Positions 47,716-56,754 of a stretch of DNA of 64,000 nt are shown piece by piece. Made by a program: the position numbers and the translations under genes. Location: contig NZ_KB912877.1 in assembly GCF_000383855.1 (NCBI RefSeq), positions 440,465 to 504,464 on the forward strand. The letters run 5' to 3'. This DNA is from Methylobacter marinus A45 (lineage in GTDB: Bacteria; Pseudomonadota; Gammaproteobacteria; Methylococcales; Methylomonadaceae). How positions within the stretch are numbered: the stretch's first letter is position 1; each line of letters starts with the position of its first letter. The notes under the pieces were generated by a model. It did no database searches and was not told the origin of the DNA. It saw only the letters and a list, made by a program, of their open reading frames with translations.

Positions 47716-50382
47716 CTACAACAACAACGCCTTGATCTCCGGTATGCACGAGCCGCAATTGGTGCCGGCTTTCAGGCAGCGGCCGACTTCCTGGTGGGTT
47801 TTCAGGCCTTTTTCGCGGATGGCCGAGCGCAGGGTTTTCTCGCCGACGTTGAAACAGGAGCAGACCACGGCGCCGGTATCGGGCGTGCCCAAGGGCGGCA
47901 TGCCGGTCAGCAGCGCGGTTATTTCCTCCGGCGCCAGCTGCGGCTTGTTGAACAGGCCGGTCAGCCAGCTGCGCTCGGGCAGGCCGTTATCGGTCGAGAC
48001 GAAAAACACGGTTTCCAGCCGGTTATCGACCGCCTGCGCCATTCGGTAACTGCCGGCGCCGGTATCCTGGAATTCCTGCCATTTTGCCGCCGTTCCGGCA
48101 TCCCCCAGATGCTGGCGCAACCAGGCTGGCCAATCCTCCCCGGGAGTGGTATCGCCGGCCAGTTCGTAACGATAAAACTGCTTGCCCTTGATCTTGACCC
48201 AGTATTCCGGCCCGTCGATGGCCTGCTCAGCGCGGGACAGCATAAAGCCCTGCCAGCGCGGCTGCCAGGCCCGGATGCGGACCGGCGTATGCTTGCTTTC
48301 CGGCTGTTTGGAGACGGGATCGAGCGCCGGATTGATCAGCACGCCCATGCGCCCCTGGCTGGCGTATTGCCCGGTCCAGTGCATGGGCACAAAAACACTG
48401 CCCGACTGCTGGCCGTCGCTGACCTGCACGCGCGCGATCATGGCGCCCCAGCGACTTTCCAGGCGCGCCAGGGATTTGTTCTCCAGGCCGTAGCGTCGCG
48501 CGTCGTCGGGATGCACCTCGACAAAAGGCTCGGGCCTGTGCTGATTTAACCGGGCGGCGATGGCGGTACGGGTCATGGTGTGCCATTGGTCGCGCAGGCG
48601 GCCGGTATTCAGGATCAGCGGGTAGTCCTGATCGGGCGGATTAACGGGCGCCCGGGGTGTAACGGCTATGAACCGGGCTTTGCCGGAATCGGTAAAAAAC
48701 CGCCCATCCCCGAAAAGGCGCGCCCTGCCCTGCGCATGCGCCTGATTGACCGGCCATTGTATCGGCTGCAATTGTTCGTAGGCCGCGGGCTGTAGATCGG
48801 CCAGCGCGGAAATATCGAAATCGCGGCGCCCATGCTCGCAATCGTTTTCATAGCCGGACAAGGCCGCATGTTCACGGAAAATCTCGACCGCGCTCTGATA
48901 GGGAAACGCCTGCCCGAAGCCCATGCGCCGGGCAACCTGCGTGATAATCCACCAGTCCGGCCTGGCCTCGCCGGCGGGGTCCAGCAAGGCCCGCTGCCGC
49001 GAGATGCGGCGCTCGGAATTGGTCACGGTGCCGTCTTTCTCGCTCCAGCCCTGCGCGGGCAGCAGCACATGGGCGAAAGCGGCCGTGTCGGTCCGGGCCA
49101 TGCAATCGGAGACCACGACCAGCGGGCAGCGCTGCAGCGCCCGCTTGACTTTGTCGGCATCGGGCAGGCTGACGACCGGATTGGTCGCCATGATCCATAC
49201 CGCCTTGACCTTGCCTTCGTCGATGGCATCGAACAGTTCGACGGCCGAATAGCCGGGCTTGCGCGCGATATTCGGACTGCCCCAGAAGCGCGCGACGCGT
49301 TCGATGTCCGCCGCGCTGGAAAAATCCATATGCGCGGCCAGCTGATGCGACAGGCCGCCCACTTCGCGCCCGCCCATCGCGTTCGGCTGGCCGGTCAGCG
49401 AAAAAGGCCCCATGCCGGGCCGGCCGATTCGGCCAGTGGCCAGATGGCAGTTGATGATCGCGTTGACTTTGTCGGTGCCGGACGAGGACTGGTTGACGCC
49501 CTGGCTGTACAGGCTCATGACTTTTTCATGGCCGGCAAACCAGCTGTAGAAGCGCCGTACATCGTCCGGATCGAGCCTGCAGCCGGCGGCCACCTGGTCG
49601 ATGCCGGCCGCGGCAGCCCGCAGGGCGGCGGCGAAACCTTCGGTGTGCGCGTCGATATAGCGGTGGCTGATCGCATCCTGCTCATGCAGATAATGCAGCA
49701 GGCCGTTGAACAGCAAGGCGTCCGAGCCGCTGGCCAGCGGCAAATGCAGATCGGCGATATCGCAGGTGGCGGTGCGGCGCGGATCGATGACCACGACTTT
49801 TACCGCCGGGTTGGCTTCCCTGGCGGCGCGGATGCGCTGGAAACTGACCGGATGACACCAGGCCGCATTGGAGCCGACCAGTACGAACAGTTCGGCCTGT
49901 TCGTAATCGTCATAGCAGCCGGGCACGGTATCGGCGCCGAACGCGCGCTTATGACCCGCGACCGAGGACGACATGCACAACCGGCTGTTGGTGTCGATGT
50001 TGGCACTGCCGATAAAGCCTTTCATGAGCTTGTTGGCGACGTAGTAATCCTCGGTCAGCAGCTGGCCGGAGCCGTAGATGGCCACCGATTCCGGTCCGTA
50101 TTTGGCTATCATGCCCAGAAACCCGCCGGCCACAAAGCCCAGCGCCTCGTCCCAACTGCTGTCGCGGCCCTGAATCCTGGGCTGCAGCAGCCTGTCCTTC
50201 AGTTCCAGCGTGTCGGCCAGAGCCGAGCCCTTGGAACAGAGCCGGCCGAAATTGGCCGGATGCTCCGGATCGCCTTGAATCCGCACCTGCCGGGTCTGCG
50301 CGTTGACCTGCGCTTCAATGCCGCAACCGACGCCGCAATAAGGGCACGTGGTTTTTATCGTTTCCGTCGCCAGGGCATCCAT
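47716..50382 (-). CDS. nasA: Assimilatory nitrate reductase, catalytic subunit
   Basis: This enzyme reduces nitrate to nitrite in the cytoplasm with bis-MGD molybdenum. From the ATG giving MDALATETIK the protein is 888 aa. The N-terminal [4Fe-4S] motif CPYCGVGC and a fourth Cys in RLCSKGSA are present. Molybdopterin-binding stretches include NTGRLRDQWHTMTRT. A C-terminal BFD-like [2Fe-2S] domain (CSCFNVGEKTL...CGSCIPEI) receives electrons. The start overlaps the stop of the FAD reductase by one base. An upstream extension would run into that gene. No Tat signal, as expected for the assimilatory type. Confidence 0.96.
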   Translation of the reverse strand: MDALATETIKTTCPYCGVGCGIEAQVNAQTRQVRIQGDPEHPANFGRLCSKGSALADTLELKDRLLQPRIQGRDSSWDEALGFVAGGFLGMIAKYGPESVAIYGSGQLLTEDYYVANKLMKGFIGSANIDTNSRLCMSSSVAGHKRAFGADTVPGCYDDYEQAELFVLVGSNAAWCHPVSFQRIRAAREANPAVKVVVIDPRRTATCDIADLHLPLASGSDALLFNGLLHYLHEQDAISHRYIDAHTEGFAAALRAAAAGIDQVAAGCRLDPDDVRRFYSWFAGHEKVMSLYSQGVNQSSSGTDKVNAIINCHLATGRIGRPGMGPFSLTGQPNAMGGREVGGLSHQLAAHMDFSSAADIERVARFWGSPNIARKPGYSAVELFDAIDEGKVKAVWIMATNPVVSLPDADKVKRALQRCPLVVVSDCMARTDTAAFAHVLLPAQGWSEKDGTVTNSERRISRQRALLDPAGEARPDWWIITQVARRMGFGQAFPYQSAVEIFREHAALSGYENDCEHGRRDFDISALADLQPAAYEQLQPIQWPVNQAHAQGRARLFGDGRFFTDSGKARFIAVTPRAPVNPPDQDYPLILNTGRLRDQWHTMTRTAIAARLNQHRPEPFVEVHPDDARRYGLENKSLARLESRWGAMIARVQVSDGQQSGSVFVPMHWTGQYASQGRMGVLINPALDPVSKQPESKHTPVRIRAWQPRWQGFMLSRAEQAIDGPEYWVKIKGKQFYRYELAGDTTPGEDWPAWLRQHLGDAGTAAKWQEFQDTGAGSYRMAQAVDNRLETVFFVSTDNGLPERSWLTGLFNKPQLAPEEITALLTGMPPLGTPDTGAVVCSCFNVGEKTLRSAIREKGLKTHQEVGRCLKAGTNCGSCIPEIKALLL

Positions 50383-51641
50383 CAACAGGCCTCCTTCAGG
50401 ATTGGACGGTTGCCGTCGAGATAAGCCTTGCCGAAAATCAGTCCATCCCGGATGCCGGCGATATTTTCCTGCTGCTCCAGCAGTTCCTGATACCACAGCG
50501 CATCCACCGTGTCGCCGTAGAGCACGGCCCCGATGATGCGGTTGTCATCGATCACCAGCTTTTTATAGATGCCCAGTTCCGGGTTGGTAAACCGGATGCT
50601 GTCGCAACTGTCGTCGTCGCCGGTAAAATCGCCGACCGAGAACAGGTTGATGCCGGTCACCTTGAGCTTGGTCGACGTCGGCAGCGTGACATAGCCGGCC
50701 ATGCCGTGGGCGCTCAGATGATTGGCGCAGACTTTGGCCTGCTCGAACAGCGGCGCGACCAGGCCAAACGTGGCGCCGCGATGCTGAATGCATTCCCCGA
50801 CCGCGTAAACGCTGGGATCGTAGGTTTGCAGCGTGTCGTTGACGACGATGCCGCGTTCGCAATAAAGGCCCGCCTCGCGCGCCAGCGTCATGTTCGGTTT
50901 CACGCCGATGGCCATGACGAACAGATCGCAGGGCAGTTCGCCGCCGTCCGCGAACAGCACGGCCCGGACATGCCCGTTGTCGTCGCCCAGCAAGCACTCG
51001 GTTTTCGCCGCCATCCTGAACCCGATGCCGCGCCGTTCCAGCTCCATTCGCAGCATCTCTCCCGCTTGACGATCCATCTGCCGGTTCAGCAATACGTCGC
51101 AGTTGTGAATGACAGTTACGTCCATGCCGCGCCGCGCCAAGCCGCTCGCCGCTTCCAGCCCCAACAGTCCGCCCCCCAGCACGACCGCTCTTTGCCGGCT
51201 GCGGCTGTAGTCCAGCATGGTGTTGACGTCGACAATATCGCGAAAGCTGATCACGCCTTCCAGGTCGTTGCCGGGTATATCGGCAATGATGGGCCTGGAG
51301 CCGGTGGCGATCAGCAGTCGGTCATATTCGGCGCAGGTGCCGTCCTTGGCGTAGACCCTGTTCAGGCCGCGCTCGATGCGCACCACGGCCTTATCCGGTC
51401 CGGCGTGCAGGCGGATGCCGTTGTCGGCGTACCACTGGCGGTCGTTGATGACGATCTCCTCGATGGTCTTTTCGCCGCACAGCACCGAGGACAGCAGGAT
51501 GCGGTTGTAATTGCCGTATGGCTCGGCCCCGAACACGGTAATTTCATACTGGTCGGGCGCGGCGGACAGAAGTTCCTCCACGGTTTTCATGCCCGCCATG
51601 CCATTACCGATAACGACCAGTCGCTGTTTCTTGCTGTTCAT
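50382..51641 (-). CDS. FAD/NAD(P)H reductase of the assimilatory nitrate/nitrite system
   Basis: This 419-aa flavoprotein is homologous to the N-terminal half of NirB: FAD motif VVIGNGMAGMK, NAD motif VVLGGGLLGLEAASGLARRG, and GDD near the FAD ribityl site. It stops before the BFD and sulphite-reductase domains. It probably passes electrons from NAD(P)H to NasA, the role of NasB/NasC in other bacteria. It lies 32 bp after nirD and overlaps nasA by one base. Confidence 0.88.
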   Translation of the reverse strand: MNSKKQRLVVIGNGMAGMKTVEELLSAAPDQYEITVFGAEPYGNYNRILLSSVLCGEKTIEEIVINDRQWYADNGIRLHAGPDKAVVRIERGLNRVYAKDGTCAEYDRLLIATGSRPIIADIPGNDLEGVISFRDIVDVNTMLDYSRSRQRAVVLGGGLLGLEAASGLARRGMDVTVIHNCDVLLNRQMDRQAGEMLRMELERRGIGFRMAAKTECLLGDDNGHVRAVLFADGGELPCDLFVMAIGVKPNMTLAREAGLYCERGIVVNDTLQTYDPSVYAVGECIQHRGATFGLVAPLFEQAKVCANHLSAHGMAGYVTLPTSTKLKVTGINLFSVGDFTGDDDSCDSIRFTNPELGIYKKLVIDDNRIIGAVLYGDTVDALWYQELLEQQENIAGIRDGLIFGKAYLDGNRPILKEAC

Positions 51642-51673
51642 AAGTGCTCCTGCTCCGGTCTCATCGATACGCG

Positions 51674-52030
51674 TTATAGTTCATTGTCCGATTCCGCCGG
51701 CAAACCGATACGGACCCTGCCGTCCTCGATGCGCACACCATAAACGGTTATGCCGACTTTTTCATCTTCCAGGCACACGCCGGTTTCCAGATTGAAATGC
51801 TGTTTGTACAGCGGCGAGGCAACCATCGGCTGGCCCTTGATGTCGCCGATCAGGCCGCGCGACAGCACGTTGGCGCGCCCGATCGGATCGTAGTTGCTGA
51901 CCGCGTAAACGGCCGCCTTGTTTGGCTGATAAAAAACCGCCACCTGCCGCTGATCGGCAACCAGGGCGCAAACACCGGCATGCGGCTGCAAATCGTCAAC
52001 ACTGCAAATATCTACCCATTGAGTCATCAT
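51674..52030 (-). CDS. nirD: Nitrite reductase (NAD(P)H) small subunit
   Basis: This 118-aa Rieske-like fold protein starts WVDICSVDDLQPHAGVCALV and has SNYDPIGRANVLSRGLIGD and SPLYKQHFNLETGVCLED. As usual for NirD, the paired Cys-His ligands of a true Rieske cluster are absent. It pairs with NirB in assimilatory nitrite reduction. The start overlaps the nirB stop by ATGA. Confidence 0.95.
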   Translation of the reverse strand: MMTQWVDICSVDDLQPHAGVCALVADQRQVAVFYQPNKAAVYAVSNYDPIGRANVLSRGLIGDIKGQPMVASPLYKQHFNLETGVCLEDEKVGITVYGVRIEDGRVRIGLPAESDNEL

Positions 52031-54564
52031 GCTATCTCCAGTAACTTAAAGTGTTTGCGTTCCTGTTCGTCGGCCGGCCGGATCTGGCCGCGCTCCTCGA
52101 CGAACACGATGTTATCGTCTGCCTGATCGCTGTTGACGAAGTGGCGGAACCGTTTCAGCCGTTCCTCATCGGCCAGCGTGGCTTTCCATTCGCATTGATA
52201 AGTCTCCCTCACTCGACGCATTTGCTGCTCGAGATCCTCGCCCAAGCCCAGCCGGTCATCGATGATGACCGAGCGCAGATAGTCCAGGCCGCCTTCCATG
52301 TTTTCCAGCCACACCGATGTCCGTTGCAGACGGTCGGCGGTGCGTACATAAAAGATCAGGAAACGGTCGATGTATTTGATCAGCGTTTCCTTGTCGAGAT
52401 TGGTCGCGAACAGATCGGCATGACGGGGCTTCATGCCGCCGTTGCCGCAGACATAGAGGTTCCAGCCGTTCTCGGTGGCGATGACGCCGACATCCTTGCC
52501 TTGCGCTTCGGCGCATTCGCGCGTGCAGCCCGAGACGGCGAATTTGATCTTGTGCGGCGAGCGCAAGCCCTTGTAGCGGTTTTCCAGCTCGATCGCCAGA
52601 CCGACGCTGTCGCCGACGCCGTAACGGCACCAGGTGCTGCCGACGCAGGATTTGACCGTGCGCAGGGCTTTGCCGTAGGCATGGCCGGATTCGAAGCCGG
52701 CGGCGATCAGTTCGCTCCATATCGCCGGCAATTGGTCGACCCGTGCGCCTAGCAGGTCGACGCGCTGGCCGCCGGTGATTTTGGTATAGAGTTTGTACTT
52801 CTTGCCGACCTGTCCCAGCGCGATCAGCATGTCGGGGCTGATTTCCCCGCCGCTGATGCGTGGGACCACGGAATAAGTGCCGTCCTTTTGCATGTTGGCC
52901 AGGAAAATGTCGTTGGTATCCTGCAATCCCAGATGCTCCTGCTTCAAAACGTACTCATTCCAGTACGAAGCAAGAATATTGCCGACGGCCGGCTTACAGA
53001 TATCGCAGCCGTCGCCTTGGCCGAATTGTTCCAGCAACTCGGCAAAAGTCCTGATCTGCTTGACCATTATCTGGTTGTACAGATCCTGTCGTGTATAGGG
53101 GAAATGCTCGCACAGGTGGTTGTTGACCTCGAAGCCCAGCTTGGTCAGCTCGCTGTCCACCACCGATTTCAGCAGAGCGCCGCAGCCGCCGCAGCCGGTT
53201 CCGGCCTTGGTTTCCGCTTTCAGCTGGTTGACGGTGGTGCATCCGGCCTGCACGGCCCCGCAGATTTGTTCCTTGGACACATTGTAGCAGGAGCAGATCT
53301 GGGCCGAAGCCGGCAGGAGATCGGGACCGAGCGCGGCAGGCGCCGCGGCGTCATGCGACAGGATCAGGGAATCGGGATTTTCCGGCAGGGTAATGCCGTT
53401 CAGGCAATATTGCAGCAAGGTATCGTAATCCGACGTGTCGCCGACCAGCACGGCGCCCAGCAGCTGCTTTCTGTCCTCGCTGACCACCAGACGCTTGTAG
53501 ATTTCCCGGGCGCCGTCCTGATAGCTGTAAACCAGCGCACCCGGCGTATTGGCATGCGCGTCGCCGATGCTGCCCACATCCACGCCCATCAGCTTCAGTT
53601 TGGTGCTCATGTCGGCGCCGGTGAAGGCGGCGGCCTCGCCGGCCAGGTCGTCGATGACCGTGCGCGCCATCGCGTAACCGGGCGCGACCAAGCCGAAAAT
53701 CGTGTCGTTCCAGAGCGCGCACTCGCCGATCGCATAAATGGATTCATCGGACGTGCGGCACTGGTCGTTTATCACGATGCCGCCCTTGACGCCCACGTCC
53801 AGGCCACAATCTCGGGCGATTTCGTCGCGCGGCCGGATGCCGGCTGAGAACAGCACGATATCGGTTTCGAGTTCGCCGCCGTCGGCGAAGGACATCTTGT
53901 TCACGCAGCGCTCGCCTTCCGTAATCATGCGGGTGTTGGTAGCGGTGTGGACAATCACGCCCAGCTCCTCGATTTTGCGCTTCAACAGCGCGCCGCCGGT
54001 TTCATCGAGCTGAACCGCCATCAGGCGCGGCGCGAACTCGATCACATGCGTCTCCAGCCCCAGATCCTTCAGCGCCTTGGCCGCTTCCAGCCCCAGCAGG
54101 CCTCCGCCGACCACGGTCCCGACTTTGGCGTTCTCGGCCGCGGCGGCAATGGCCTCGAGGTCATCAATGGTGCGGTAAACCAGGCACTGCGGCCGGCCGT
54201 TTCCCAGTATCGGCGGCACAAAGCAGTAGGAACCCGTCGCCAGCACCAGTTTGTCATAAGAAACAATTTCGCCTTTCGCCGAGGTGACGGTTTGATTGAC
54301 TCTGTCGATTTTTACCGCTTTCTCGTTCAGATGCAGGCTGATGCCGTTCCGGTCAAAAAAGTCCCGATCCGCCAGAGCCAGATCTTCAGCTGATTTGCCC
54401 GAGAAAAAAGATGACAAATGAACACGGTCATAAGCCGGTCTCGGCTCCTCGCAAAAAGTAACGATGTCGTAAAGTTCCCTGGCCGGACTGTTCATCAGAC
54501 CACTCAGAAAATACTGCCCAACCATACCGTTACCGATGACAACCAGTGTTTGTTTCATGCTCAT
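52027..54564 (-). CDS. nirB: Nitrite reductase (NAD(P)H) large subunit
   Basis: This cytoplasmic sirohaem enzyme reduces nitrite to ammonium. From the ATG at 54564 (GAGG Shine-Dalgarno 5 nt upstream) the protein is 845 aa. It comprises FAD/NAD domains (VVIGNGMVGQYF; VVGGGLLGLEAAKAL), a BFD-like [2Fe-2S] segment (CSCYNVSKEQICGAV...CGGCGALL), a ferredoxin-like half domain, and a sirohaem/[4Fe-4S] site (CVGSTWC and SGCTRECAEAQGKD). It is the first gene of nirB-nirD-FAD reductase-nasA. A sigma-54 promoter and an NtrC-type site lie upstream. Confidence 0.97.
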   Translation of the reverse strand: MSMKQTLVVIGNGMVGQYFLSGLMNSPARELYDIVTFCEEPRPAYDRVHLSSFFSGKSAEDLALADRDFFDRNGISLHLNEKAVKIDRVNQTVTSAKGEIVSYDKLVLATGSYCFVPPILGNGRPQCLVYRTIDDLEAIAAAAENAKVGTVVGGGLLGLEAAKALKDLGLETHVIEFAPRLMAVQLDETGGALLKRKIEELGVIVHTATNTRMITEGERCVNKMSFADGGELETDIVLFSAGIRPRDEIARDCGLDVGVKGGIVINDQCRTSDESIYAIGECALWNDTIFGLVAPGYAMARTVIDDLAGEAAAFTGADMSTKLKLMGVDVGSIGDAHANTPGALVYSYQDGAREIYKRLVVSEDRKQLLGAVLVGDTSDYDTLLQYCLNGITLPENPDSLILSHDAAAPAALGPDLLPASAQICSCYNVSKEQICGAVQAGCTTVNQLKAETKAGTGCGGCGALLKSVVDSELTKLGFEVNNHLCEHFPYTRQDLYNQIMVKQIRTFAELLEQFGQGDGCDICKPAVGNILASYWNEYVLKQEHLGLQDTNDIFLANMQKDGTYSVVPRISGGEISPDMLIALGQVGKKYKLYTKITGGQRVDLLGARVDQLPAIWSELIAAGFESGHAYGKALRTVKSCVGSTWCRYGVGDSVGLAIELENRYKGLRSPHKIKFAVSGCTRECAEAQGKDVGVIATENGWNLYVCGNGGMKPRHADLFATNLDKETLIKYIDRFLIFYVRTADRLQRTSVWLENMEGGLDYLRSVIIDDRLGLGEDLEQQMRRVRETYQCEWKATLADEERLKRFRHFVNSDQADDNIVFVEERGQIRPADEQERKHFKLLEIA

Positions 54565-54607
54565 GACCACCTCAATATCTCATGTGAATACGTGTATGCA
54601 TGCAATC

Positions 54608-54623
54608 TGCAAGGGCTATGCCA
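54608..54623 (-). promoter_or_regulatory. Sigma-54 promoter of the nirB operon
   Basis: Read on the minus strand the site is TGGCATAGCCCTTGCA. It matches the RpoN consensus TGGCAYRNNNNTTGCW at every fixed position, with GG and GC correctly spaced for -24/-12. Transcription would start near 54597, about 33 nt before the nirB ATG. Confidence 0.88.
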
Positions 54624-54700
54624 TGATATATAACACATTGATTCAACAGTGAATTACTGATTGTCTGGTTGCTAACGGCATGCGCAGGATACGCATAGCG

Positions 54701-54717
54701 TGCGCTACGCTGGTGCA
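54701..54717. promoter_or_regulatory. NtrC-type enhancer site
   Basis: TGCGCTACGCTGGTGCA has one mismatch to the NtrC site TGCACYANNNTGGTGCA. It lies about 105-120 bp upstream of the predicted nirB transcription start, the usual distance for NtrC enhancers. It also lies upstream of the rightward sigma-54-like site at 54913, so one enhancer could serve both directions. Confidence 0.75.
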
Positions 54718-54762
54718 TGCCACGCCAATTAGGTGCGATTGCTCGTAAAATGAACAGGCAGG

Positions 54763-54887
54763 CAAGGGCAAACCCGTGTGTTCGCCCTTGCCCAACGGTT
54801 CACCTTTGGCCAGCGGTTCTCCGATAATTTATTGTGCACCCGAAACAGGGCGGACACGCAGGTCCGCCCCTACAATGCATCCGCCGA
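54763..54887. repeat. Dispersed repeat, inverted copy of 16168-16296
   Basis: About 120 bp match the repeat in the gap between the two kinases, in reverse orientation: GGGCAAACCC...GTTCGCCC, then CCTTTGGCCAGCGG, then GGGCGGAC...GTCCGCCCC. Each half is a hairpin. It separates the NtrC site from the hemerythrin gene. Confidence 0.85.
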
Positions 54888-54912
54888 CAACCGGCCGCCA
54901 CAATCCTAAGGC

Positions 54913-54928
54913 TGGCATAAAATCTGCT
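54913..54928 (+). promoter_or_regulatory. Possible sigma-54 promoter of the hemerythrin gene
   Basis: TGGCATAAAATCTGCT matches the RpoN consensus except for C in place of the first T of the -12 TTGC. Transcription would start near 54939, about 41 nt before the hemerythrin ATG. Confidence 0.5.
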
Positions 54929-54979
54929 TATCATTGAATCGCCCCCCCTTGAATTTTGGAACGCGAAGGTATCTATTAG

Positions 54980-55378
54980 ATGACACCATTAATCGAAAAA
55001 AACGGCTTTATTCTGGTCGGCCATGATCCGATCGATTACGATCATGATGAATTCGTCATGCTGCTGAGCCGGCTGAATACAGCCGATAACAATGATTTCC
55101 CGGCCTTGTTTCAGGAATTGTTTGAACATACCGAGCAGCATTTTGAGCGAGAGAACCGGCTCATGGAACAATCGGCTTTTCCGGCGCAAACCGAACATAA
55201 AGGGGAACACCTGCGGGTTCTGGGCGAATTCAAGCAATTCAAGAAGCGGGTCGATAAGGGCATGATCGCCTTCGGACGCTCGTTTGCCAGGGAGCGCCTG
55301 CCGCAATGGTTCGAACTGCATGTCACGACCATGGACAGCGTGCTGGCCGCGCACCTGAATACGCGGTCTCAAGGGTAA
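54980..55378 (+). CDS. Bacteriohemerythrin-like protein
   Basis: This 132-aa single-domain protein has the His/Asp/Glu ligand series of a di-iron hemerythrin. His and Asp lie in GHDPIDYDHDEF, His and Glu in HTEQHFERENRLME, His in EHKGEH, and His and Asp in HVTTMDSVLAAHL. Bacteriohemerythrins bind O2 and supply or buffer it in methanotrophs, where one is known to deliver O2 to particulate methane monooxygenase; that role here is inferred. It lies next to the nitrate operon and may share its nitrogen control. Confidence 0.85.
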   Translation: MTPLIEKNGFILVGHDPIDYDHDEFVMLLSRLNTADNNDFPALFQELFEHTEQHFERENRLMEQSAFPAQTEHKGEHLRVLGEFKQFKKRVDKGMIAFGRSFARERLPQWFELHVTTMDSVLAAHLNTRSQG

Positions 55379-55393
55379 ATCAAGGGTGGGGGC

Positions 55394-55978
55394 ATGAACC
55401 AGTTTTTCTGCGCCGAGCTTGAGCTTATTGAAGCCTTTTACAGTGCTTCCGAAAGCGAACGACTTTATCAACGTCTGCTGCGGGAACAAAATTGGCCCGA
55501 TAACCGATACACCGTCGCCGGACGGCAATTTACCCTGCCCCGTTTGCAGACCTGGCATGCCGACCCGGGCATTGTCTACAGCTACAGTAACAACCTGCTG
55601 CAAACCCGGCCATGGACGCCGTTGTTATACGCTATCCGGGCAAAAATCGAGGACCGGCTGAATTACCGTTTCAATTCGGTTCTGGTTAATCTGTACCGGA
55701 ACGGTGAGGATTATGTCGGCTGGCATGCGGATAATGAACCGGAACTGGGCGACCGCCCCTTTATCGCCTCATTGACTTTCGGCGCCGAGCGGCAGTTTGC
55801 CTTCCGTCATAAACAATCATTCGAACAGGGTCAGGTGTTATTGCGCAGCGGTTCATTATTAGTCATGCAGCCTGATTTCCAGCACCATTGGCTGCACAGC
55901 ATTCCAATGCAGAAAAATGTCAGTCGGGAACGGATAAACCTGACCTTCCGTAAGGTGCTGGCGCCTTCCGGCCAGTGA
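55394..55978 (+). CDS. alkB: Alpha-ketoglutarate-dependent DNA/RNA dealkylase, AlkB family
   Basis: This 194-aa Fe(II)/2-oxoglutarate dioxygenase resembles the ALKBH2/3 group. The HxD iron motif is WHADNEPELG, the distal His lies in FQHHWLHSIP, and the 2-oxoglutarate-binding arginines are in RINLTFR. NLYRNGEDYVGWHADNE and ASLTFGAERQFAFRHK are family signatures. It repairs methylated bases by oxidative demethylation. It starts 15 bp after the hemerythrin gene, probably on the same transcript. Confidence 0.93.
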   Translation: MNQFFCAELELIEAFYSASESERLYQRLLREQNWPDNRYTVAGRQFTLPRLQTWHADPGIVYSYSNNLLQTRPWTPLLYAIRAKIEDRLNYRFNSVLVNLYRNGEDYVGWHADNEPELGDRPFIASLTFGAERQFAFRHKQSFEQGQVLLRSGSLLVMQPDFQHHWLHSIPMQKNVSRERINLTFRKVLAPSGQ

Positions 55979-56189
55979 CAGGTTTACCGTGCTGCCGTTC
56001 GCGCGCCTGGTCGCATTTACGACAATATAAAGCCCTGTGTCGCCCGTGGAATGCAAGAAATACAACAAAGTGCCCGGCCTCCCGCCTGCCTGATGGGGGG
56101 TTTCCAGGCAAGGTTCCCTGCCGGGACGCAGGCTTTAACCGGTTTCCGACTCATTTCCTCCCTAATAAACTTAGGTTCCGCTCAACAGC

Positions 56190-56205
56190 TGGCATCCTGT
56201 TTGCT
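56190..56205 (+). promoter_or_regulatory. Sigma-54 promoter of the PCP_red/GST cluster
   Basis: TGGCATCCTGTTTGCT matches the RpoN consensus TGGCAYRNNNNTTGCW except for C at the R position. The predicted start near 56216 lies 2 nt before the ATG at 56218, so the ATG at 56278 is preferred for the first gene. No TGT-N10-ACA NifA-type site was found in the 200 bp upstream. Confidence 0.7.
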
Positions 56206-56277
56206 AGGCACTTCAGCATGAATGAAACCATTATCATAACCACCGGACCGGACAACCTATCCCGCCAGGATGCGGGC

Positions 56278-56664
56278 ATGGACGCCGGCCCTGCCAGTAC
56301 CGGCGAAGCGGCGTTAGCGGATTATGTCGCCCGCTGGGCGACGGCCAATCCCCTGTCCCCCGAGCATGTGGATTGCGCCACGACGGTAATGCTCAAAATC
56401 CTCGACGGCAAATGCAAGATGAAGACGGAGGAAAAGATCATCATGACACTGCTTTATGATCAGGTGAAAACCCATCGCGGCGAACGGCTGGGCGATGATC
56501 TGCATGAGCTGATCGCCCGCGCCCGCGACCAACTCACCGATGAGATGAAAAACTTTATTTATGAACAACGCGTTCTGGCGGAGACCATGATTTCCCGTCC
56601 CGTCATGAAAGGCTTCAAAACAATGATCCGGCAACGGGGGCTGTTCGAGGATGGAAAAATATAG
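56278..56664 (+). CDS. Unknown protein, first gene of a probable sigma-54 cluster
   Basis: The ATG giving MDAGPASTGEAALADYVARW has AGGA about 7 nt upstream, so the protein is 128 aa; the ATG at 56218 would add 20 residues but nearly coincides with the predicted transcription start. The protein is soluble and helical, with charged segments such as DGKCKMKTEEKIIMTLLYDQ and ARARDQLTDEMKNFIYEQR. No family was recognised. It is followed 90 bp later by the PCP_red gene. Confidence 0.7.
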   Translation: MDAGPASTGEAALADYVARWATANPLSPEHVDCATTVMLKILDGKCKMKTEEKIIMTLLYDQVKTHRGERLGDDLHELIARARDQLTDEMKNFIYEQRVLAETMISRPVMKGFKTMIRQRGLFEDGKI

Positions 56665-56754
56665 AAAGGATCACCCTAAAAAATTCAAGCGCGTTTTTTA
56701 CCTGACCACCCGGCGGCGCACGACCATCGTCACCAATCCGCCAAGGAGAATCAC

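Noticed and set aside
48832-50424. 530-codon open frame on the plus strand
   Set aside because: It lies wholly opposite nasA, whose domains and motifs are intact. GC-rich codon use opens the antisense frame.
54763-54887. Possible CRISPR-like repeats
   Set aside because: The repeats are paired hairpins without regular spacers, and no cas genes are present.
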